A stretch of 64,000 bases of DNA from Phycisphaerae bacterium. GTDB taxonomy: Bacteria > Planctomycetota > Phycisphaerae > SM23-33. Positions 18,501-27,500 of the stretch are shown here, piece by piece; the stretch's first letter is position 1, and the number at the start of each line of letters is the position of its first letter. Below the pieces are notes generated by a model. The model had not been told where the DNA came from, made no database searches, and saw only the letters and a list, made by a program, of their open reading frames with translations. The stretch spans positions 1 through 64,000 of the forward strand of contig JASLNT010000052.1 of assembly GCA_030745875.1 (NCBI GenBank), read 5' to 3'. The translations under genes and the position numbers were made by a program.

Positions 18501-21500
18501 GTTGCTGCCCGCCGCGCCGGTGTACTCATTATCCAGCAGGTTGGCGTCAAGGGGTATGTTGACGTAGTAATCCGCACCGTCGTTGGCGATCAGGAATGAT
18601 TCATCCGACGCATCCCAGGGGGACGCACCATCGTTTGCGAGCACTTTGACACGGGCTAGATTCGAGCCGGTCTCCGGCGCCGCAACCCAGGGGTGCGAGC
18701 CTCGTCCGAACCTGTCCATAGTCAATCCGGCTGCTATGTCGTTGACGGCGGGATACGACACGCCGTCATCGGTTGACAATTTGAGATCGACCGTGGGCGC
18801 AGCCACGCCGCCGGCGTTGAGGGCGGTCAATTCGATACCGGAAATGACAGCTCCATTTGTTGTTTCATTTATCAGTTCCAGAAGAATTCCGGTCCCGAGC
18901 GCAGCGGTTACCGCGAAGCTCCGCGTGTGGGCTTTGTAGCGGGCTCCGGCCTCGGCCATGATGTCGAAGTCATCAACTACCTGAACGCCCTGGAGGTTGA
19001 TGTCGAATCTCCGCGTTCCAACGCCTATCCAACTGGATGGCTCGGCGAAGTGCAGTCGGAGGGTGTAGTCGCCGTCGGGCACGGGCAGTTCGTAGACAAG
19101 CTTTGCGCCCACACCGTTAATATAACGATACGACTGGTATAGCGCTTCGGGCGGCGGATCTGCAACGCCTGCGAGGTCAATGGTCTGGTTCAACGTTCCA
19201 TACGTCGACGAACCTGTGTAATAGCGATCGTGCAGCCAGTTGTCGACCGTGCCGGCATCGCCGGAATTGATCAGTGCAGCCGTCCGTTGCAGCGTCAGGC
19301 CCGCCGATCGCCATTTTATGTCGACATTCTGCCCGACTTCGAATTTCTCCAACCCGTTGGGATCGAGAACCTGCACGATTTGGGCGGCGCTGGTCGCCGC
19401 TTCGGCAGTGTTGCCGTAAGCACCCACGTTTACTCGATCGCCGCTTGGCTCAGGTTCGCTCAGGTAGTAGCTAAGCACGTCGCCGCCGTCAATGCCCGGC
19501 GATCCGGCCTGGAGGCGGAAATCGTCATCAAGACCACCGTCGCCCTCGATCTCCTGGATGCGGACGGCGTCGGCGACCAGACGACTGCTTGCCAGATCGT
19601 TGGTCAGTCGGATCTCCATTGTCGCTGCGGTCGCTACAAAGTACCCTTCAGTTTCCCAGTCGACCCCGCCGTCGGAGAAATCGTCGGGCGCGTAGTACTG
19701 GTTCCGTTCGACCATCGACACCAGTTCACCGTCGTCGTAGACCTCGTAGCGCCCCTGCGACGTATTGCCCGAACGGTTCCTCCAAGTCGTCGCTACGTGA
19801 TAGGTTGCTCCCGGAGTCAGGCCCGCGAACGTCCACGTAGCCAGACCGTCACCGCCGGTGATCTCCAGGTAGTCGCCATTGTATCCGCCGCTGAGGGAAC
19901 CGGGCGCCCAGACGCCTTCGACCAGCGCAAATCCGACATCCCCGTCGTCTATGATCATCGCGGCGCCTAGCGGTGCGGTGCTGAACCCGAGGATGTCGTC
20001 CGCGCCGTCGATGTCCGTCAGCAGCGGATCGGTGGTCCGGCTGTTGCCGTCGAAGCCCAGTTCGTAGAACCAGTCGGCGCGATCGGTGAATATGAACCCG
20101 TCCCAATTGGCCAGCGTTCCCGCTCCGTCGAAGAACAGAATATTGTAGTCGCTGGAGAAATTGTTCTGGCTGCTGGCGTCGACGAATATGTCCGATCCGT
20201 TCGTCACGTGAAGGATATTGTTGCGAATATCAACGAATTTCGAACTGGTCTGAACGTGGACCGCATCGCCGCTGGGCTGGTAGACGCTGTTATTGTGCAC
20301 CCAAGCCGAATTAACGCCGTTCAGCAGGATTCCATGGTCTGTATTGTCGTAGACAATGTTGTTGACAAGTTCACTGGTGAATTGACCCTGGGCCTGGATT
20401 CCCACCCGGTTGTCGTAAACCTGGTTGCCCCGCACCGGACTGTCGTAATCCGTCCGTATGCCGATGTCGGAATTGTCGAAAACTCTATTGTCCACCGCTA
20501 CCCCGCCGTAGTTCATCACGATGCCCATGAAGTTGTGATGCACCGTGTTCCTCAGGGCCTTAGCTCCCCACCTTACAAGGATGCCTTGGCTACTTTCGGT
20601 GTGCCCGTAGACTACGTTGTCGGCCAGAGTCACATTGTATCGAGCCTCGATTCCGACATGCCGGTTATCGAACACCGTGTTTGAACTTACGGTGGTCCAG
20701 TCGCCGGTTCCCGACAGGTATATTCCGTTATCGTTTCCGTACACGGTATTGCCGCTGACATTGCCCCCGTGCCCCACGAGGTTCAACCCGTAGGTTGTGT
20801 TGTCGTGAATCGTGTTGTCCGTTATCGTCGGCCTCTGGCCGCCGACGTCGGCGCCCTCGTAGTTGCGACGCAACTCGTTGCCCGTCAACACGAGGTCGTC
20901 GTTTGTCGCCAGGGTGTAAACGCCTTCGTTCTGATTTTCGAAGATCTCGGAATTGCTGATTGTCACATTGTCGCTGTCGGAACTGCCTGAGGCGTACACT
21001 CCGTAGTTGCCTCCGGTAATGGCCAGGTGATCCAGCGTTATCCCGTCGGCGTTAATCAGTTCGAACGCACATTGCCCCGCACTGGTGTTTGCCCGGTCGA
21101 TCAGCGCCTGGTGGCCCGGCAGGATCGGGCCGCGAATCTCGGCGCCGGAGTCCTGGTTTGTGATCTCAATGTTCACGCTAAGCGTGTATGATCCGGTGTC
21201 GACGAGTATCGTATCGCCCGCGTCGAGATCGTATGCCTCCAACACCGCGCGAATCGACGCCTTCGGCGTCGCTGGCGTCAGACCGTCATTGGCGTCGTTG
21301 CCCACCGCGGCGGCGTATTCGTCGTCAACCAACGATCCATCGTTAACGTAGTACACATTAATCGGCTCGGTAATCTCGAAGTCAAAGTTGGATTCATCGA
21401 ATAACGCCGCGTTCTCGCTGCGCGCTACTTGAACCTTGTAATCTAGTCCCGGAACTGTCGGCGCCGGGATCGCCCACCGGTACTCGCCGAAGTTCGGGAA

Positions 21501-24500
21501 GTCGTCGACCAGCAGCGAATCGAAGACTCCGCCCTTGAACAGTTCGATATCCACGTTGCCCCGCCCGTTGGGGCCGAGGTTGTAGTGCGCCAACACATCG
21601 TCAGCCTCCAGCGCCGCACCGTACAACGCCGCCTCGTCTAACTGACCCTTCCAGTTATAGGTGTCTCCCGCAGTGTCCGAACCGATCGCCAGATCCGCTG
21701 ACGAGTGGTTTATCGGATCGCTGAAGTCCATCGAGTCGACCAGGACTCCGTTGGCGTAAAGGCGAATCTCGCTACCGTCATATGTGCCTACAAGATGCGT
21801 CCAAACGCCAGGGATAAGCTGTGTGGTAACGTAATTGGTGTTGAAGTGGTTCACGAAGAAACGCACGTTCTGACCGGAGTAATGCATCAGACCAAATCCG
21901 TCATCCCACGACGTGCCAGTCGTCTTGGACAGTATGCCGGCGTAGTTGGAAATATCCGCCGTCGGATTCACCCACGCCTCTACCGTAATCTGCGCCGGGT
22001 TCAGCGCCGCAGCATCGGGAATCTCCACCCGGGAGCTGACCCCGTCGAAGTAGACTGAGTCGTCGGTCGGGAACACGCCGACCTGGCTCAACAGCGGTCC
22101 GCCCGTATAGGCCCCGTGATGTGCTCCGGCTGTCTCGTCGTATGCGACCGGTAGAACAGCTTCCCCGAGGCGCCAGTAACCCACCGGCGAGTCGGCAAGA
22201 ACACGCGTGCGATAGTCCGCCGCGGTCCCCGGAACAATTACCGGCTCGGTCCGCCAGCGGATCGGGAAGGTCTGATCTGCGGGCCAGACCTCCCCGCCGT
22301 CGGGCAGGGTCACCAGAACGTATTCAACCGGGCTCTTGGACGCATGAACCGTATTACCGTACGCCCCGATATTGATGTACCCGCCGTTCTCTGGAAGTTC
22401 GTTCAGGAAGTCGGAGTCTGCGTCACCGCGATCGATGCCCGGCGACTGTGTCGCGTCGACCGCCGGAACGGAAGCCAGCCATACCGGCAGGCCGGTCGCC
22501 GCGTCCCTGACGGGCGTCAATGAACCGGTCATGCGCTCTACACTGGACTTCAGATGGAAATCATCGTCGCGACCATCGTCAACAAGCGTATTGTATCCCA
22601 GCACACCGTCGGCGCCGTCTTGGTCGACAAACTGAGGATCCTGGGCAAAACTGTTGGAGTCGGTAAACGCAGCATTCTGCCACGCCAGCATCGTCGGGCG
22701 GTCCACGCCCTGCCAGCTTCCGGTCTTCCCCGTGCCGGTCGTCTGCAGGATGTTGAAGTCGCTGTCGAAGCCGACCTGGCTTGTAGAGTCAACAAAAAGA
22801 TCGTACCCGTCGTCGACCCACAGGATATTGTTGCGGATCGTGATGTTCAAAACGCTGCTTTGAACCCGAAGAGCCTCGCCTGAATCCAGGTAGACCGTGT
22901 TGGACACAATGTCCGGACTCGACCCGCCTGAAACCAGTACTCCCTGGCCTGAAGTATTGTAGACGAGATTGTTGGCGACCACCGTATTGCTGTGTCCCTG
23001 ACTCCTGATGCCGATCGGATTGTTGTAAACCGTGTTCTCGTGGGCCTCGCTGCTGTGGCCGCTCAGGCGGATACCCTCGGTATTGCTGAGGTACACGCGG
23101 TTTCCAACGGCCTTCGAACTGTCGTGGAGGTATATGCCGAAAGAGTTGTCATAAACGACATTGTGGCGGACCTCGGCGCCGTAGCGCGCATAGACGCCCT
23201 TGTCATTCGGGCCATTGTGGCCGTAGATCGTGTTGCCCACCACCAGCGTCTTGTGCATGGCGTGGACCCCTGTGTCTGCGTTATCGTAGATCTTGTTGCC
23301 CAGACCCAACGCCAGGTCCTCGTTTCCGATTGTCGCCCAATTCGTAAGGTTATTGGATATGTAAATTCCGGTGGAGTTGTTATAGATCTCGCTGCTCTCA
23401 ATGACCACTCCATCCTGCCCGGTCAGATAGATCCCGTAATTCGCATTGTCGTGGACCAGACTGTTCGACAGGCTGTCGATAGGCGTCATGACGTAGATGC
23501 CGTAACGGTCGTTGTCGTAAGCGGAGATATAGTCGAGTGTGGTGTCCTCGGCATCGGTTTCGACAAGCAAGCCGTCCAACGTGTTGTCGCTAAGCGTCAG
23601 GTGGCGCCCGTCGAAGTTGGTCGAACTGTTGTGCACCCACAGACCACGGTTGCCTCCCGTCAGCGTCAGGTGCGCCAGGGTTACGTAGTCGGCGTCGTAC
23701 AGTTCAATGTTAGTCATGTTCGCATACGGATTGCCGCGGTCGATAGCGGCGATCTTCGCCGGATCGGTCGGACCGGTGATGCGCATACCTTCGTCGTCGC
23801 CAACGCCGACGTCGCCGCTGAGGATCACGTTGCGCACGTGAATGTAGTCTCCGGTGTCGATCTTGACTGTGTCGCCGGGGCCAAGGGCGTACGAGCGAAG
23901 GATCGGAAGCAGATTAGCCTTGGGGTCCCCGGCGGTCTGGCCCGTATTGCGATTGTCGCCGACGGCGCCCGGGGTGTACTGGTCGTTGACGTTCGAATCG
24001 TCGTCCACGAAGAAGTCCGAACCCTTGCCCTGTGAGACTATCGAGAACGGTTCGCGCGACTGATCCAGGATCGCCCCGTTGGCGACCGAAATAATCTTGA
24101 TGCGGTAGCGATCGAGAACATTATGAACAAGGCCGTCATCCGCCGGAGTCCATCCGTAACCATGCGCAGCCACCGGCTCCGTCGCTATGTCGAGCAGCCA
24201 TCCGACGCCCTCTTTCCACAACTCGATATTCACGTCACCGGCGAGTTCCTTGCCCGGTTCAGCATCGTCGAACGCGTGCCAGATGATCGTGTGGCCCTGA
24301 TCGACAATCATATCGGTATAGTAGTTCGGCGAGTCCAGCGAGATGTACGCCGATCTGGAAATCGCGGCCTCAGCAGTGTTTCCGTATGCGCCAAGATTGA
24401 TCCTGGCTCCTCGCGGCGCCGGCTCGAGCGGGAAGATATCCAGAGGATCGCCCGCGTCGATGCTGGTCGACGTCACTGCCGTAAGGTGGTAGTCGTTCGC

Positions 24501-27500
24501 GCCGAGATTGACGAACTGGGGATTGTCCAGCCCCGGAGCCGGAACGGTTCGACCGATCGAGTGATTGTCGAAATCGGCCTCCACCTGCCAGTCGAAGATG
24601 TCGGTGAAATCTTTCTGCCACCAGACCAGCTTGCCCAGATTTGTCGAGTAGAAATTGTTGTAGTCGCTGGCGAACCCGACCTGCGAATCGGTGGTTACGT
24701 GAAGATCGTAACCGTCTTCGGTCCAGAGGATATTGTTGCGAAGTTCGACGTTCTTCGAGAAGTTCCGCACGTGCACTCCGTCGCCCGACGGCGTGTAGAT
24801 CGTGTTGTTGACAATCGTCACCACGTTGCCGTTGTCGACCAGCAGGCCCTTGTCGGTATTGCGGTAGATCACGTTGTGGTGCACGTCAGCCGCATCGTCC
24901 ACGTGGACGCCGACAGCGTTGAGGAATATGCGGTTGAAACGGACGGTGGAGTTGTTGTCGGCGAAGACGCCCCTGGTGTTGTCGTGGATCTCATTGACCT
25001 GGTCGGAGCCCCAATCGGTCCCGCCGAACGTTCCGTATCCGTAGATGCCAGTGCTGTTGCTGTGAATCTCGTTCCCGTAGACATACGCGCCGCCCACGTT
25101 GGACCACACGCCGTCACCGCTGTGGTGGATCTCGTTGCCGTAAATGTTCGCTGTGACCGCAGATGTCGAAATGCCTGTAGTGACGCCCGTGATGTCGTTA
25201 TCGAAAATATTCGCCAGGGGGCCCGATATCCGTATGCCGCGACTCGCACCCGACAGCACATTGTCGTGGATCGAGGTGTCGTCGGTGTAGGCTTCGATGG
25301 CGTCCGTCCTGCCGCTGATCGAATTGTCCCTGATCTCGACCGACAGTCCGTCGTTGATCTTGATCCCGTCAGCGCCGCTCCCGGTGACAATGTTGTCGCG
25401 GATCAGATCGGCCTCGCCGTCGTCGATGCGAATGCCCACCGACGAACCGGGCAGTTTGTTGAAGCGGAACTCATTGTTCGTCGAATCGTCCACCGCATTG
25501 CTGTGCGCGTAGAATCCGGTTCCGCTGTTTGTCCCGCCGATCGTCAGATCGTAGAAGAGATTGAAGTCCGAATCGACCATCTCGAAGCGAGTGCCCCCGT
25601 AGGCAAACACGCTTCCGTCCGCAGATCCGGCGTAGACTGCGCCTTCGTCGTCCACTGTAATCGTCACAGTACCGCCGCTGGCGTACGTGCCGGTATCAAC
25701 CACCACACGGTCTGTGGTCGAGAGTATGTAGTCGGCTAGAACAGACTGCACCGTCGCTTTCGGCGTGAGGGCGGTCAGACCGTCGTTCAAGTCGTCGCCG
25801 ACCGCCAGCGTATAGACTCCGTCAACCAAACTGTCGTCGTTTACATAGTAAACGGTCGTTACGCTGCCGGCGCTGGGCTCCATCGATATGTTGTAAACGT
25901 TCACCGCAGCGCCATCGCCGATGATCTGTACGTAATACGTGCCCGCTGTCAGCGGTCCGGTGGATACCGATTCGTTATCGCTGGCGGTAGTCGACGCGCC
26001 GACCAGCGTCAGACCGTCGGATTCGAACACCGCCAGGTCCAGGTCGCCGAAAGCATGGGTGAAGCTGATCTCGACATCGAAGCCGGTAAGCTCATCGCGG
26101 AGCAACTCCACCTCGAACCAGTCGCTCTCACCGGGTACGCTTATTGTCAGGTCGTTGATATGCACGCCGGGAAGCACGCCGAGACGAGCGGCGGTCGGGT
26201 GCGTATCGTTTTGTTCGAAGCGGTCGGGCCCGAACATCCCGCCGTCTATATCGGTTACGTTCTCACCGAGCAGTACGGTTATCACGTCCGTCCGCCCGCC
26301 CTGCCGGTTGGCGTCGCTGTCGATCGTATCGACGACGCCTTGGTCCTTGGGCGTTATGGCGAATTCGAACGGTTTGACGAACTCGACATAGTAATCGTCC
26401 GGAATGAGGGCGTCGAAAATGTACTCGCCAAATTCGTCAGTAACGGTCGATGTGACAAACACGCTGCCCGCATCGTAAAGTTCCACGGTTTCGCCAACCA
26501 AGCCGAGCTCGCCGAAGTTCTGGATGCCGTCGCCGTTGATGTCCTCCCAGAGACGCCCTTCTATCGAGCCAAGCAGAACATCCAGCATCGTCTCGCGGAA
26601 GGTGGGGATGGTCCACGCCCCGCGCCCGATCGTGCCGGCCAGCAAGACGTTGTCCGTCGCGTCATAGTCCAGATCGAACACAAGCGCGTTGGGCAGGGAA
26701 CTGTCCAGCTCCAACCACTGACCCGCAGGAGAGGCGGCCGGCAGCATCCCGAAGACACCGTTGCGCCCGCCGACGATAACACCATCGGCTATACCTGTCT
26801 CGACATAGACTATCGAATGCAGATCGACATCCGACAATGCACCGGTCAGATTTGTCCAGGTCGTCGCACCGGCATCGGGCGTCACCCACAGTTCGTCGTC
26901 GGTCAGCACGTAGGCCCTGGCCCAATCGGCCGGATCAAGCACTATATCCCTCGGGACGCCTCCCGGGAATGGAGCAGCCGTCACTGCGGGCAGGCCCCCG
27001 CCAGCAGTGCGCACAAGCACATTGCCGCTGTCGTTGCCCACATAAAGCACGTTCGCATTGTTTACGGCGGCCTGAACACCGCCGTAAGCCATCGCCGTAA
27101 CCGTGCCCACGGGGTTGATCGGCATGAATTCATCGTCGTCGTCAACATCACCGTCATTGTCGTTGTCCATACCGTCGGACGTCAGGTCAGTCAGTCCGCC
27201 CAACGCGGTCAAGTCGTCCCCGCGGTTTGACGATTCGTACAGGTAATCGGTGCCTATTATCATCCGCGCCGGGTTTATCACGTTCAATTCAAACGGTTGG
27301 TAGAACTGAACGGTCGAATCGTAGTTCTCCGACAGCGAGTTTCCGCTACTGCCGGAGATGGTCAGATCGATATCAGTCGACCCGGTCTCGTCGTTGTCCG
27401 AATCGTACGATTTGCGTACGAACGAACCGAGTTCGTAGTAACTCGAATAGCGCAGCGACTCTTCTCCCGAGTCGTCGACGCCGACCTTGCCTCCGTCGCC

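Noticed and set aside
22992..27230. Long plus-strand open frames (347, 538 and 391 codons) antisense to the giant gene
   Set aside because: Their translations are Val/Arg/Asp-rich with no domain, and they exist because the opposite strand's codon bias suppresses stops. The minus-strand frame carries all recognisable domains.
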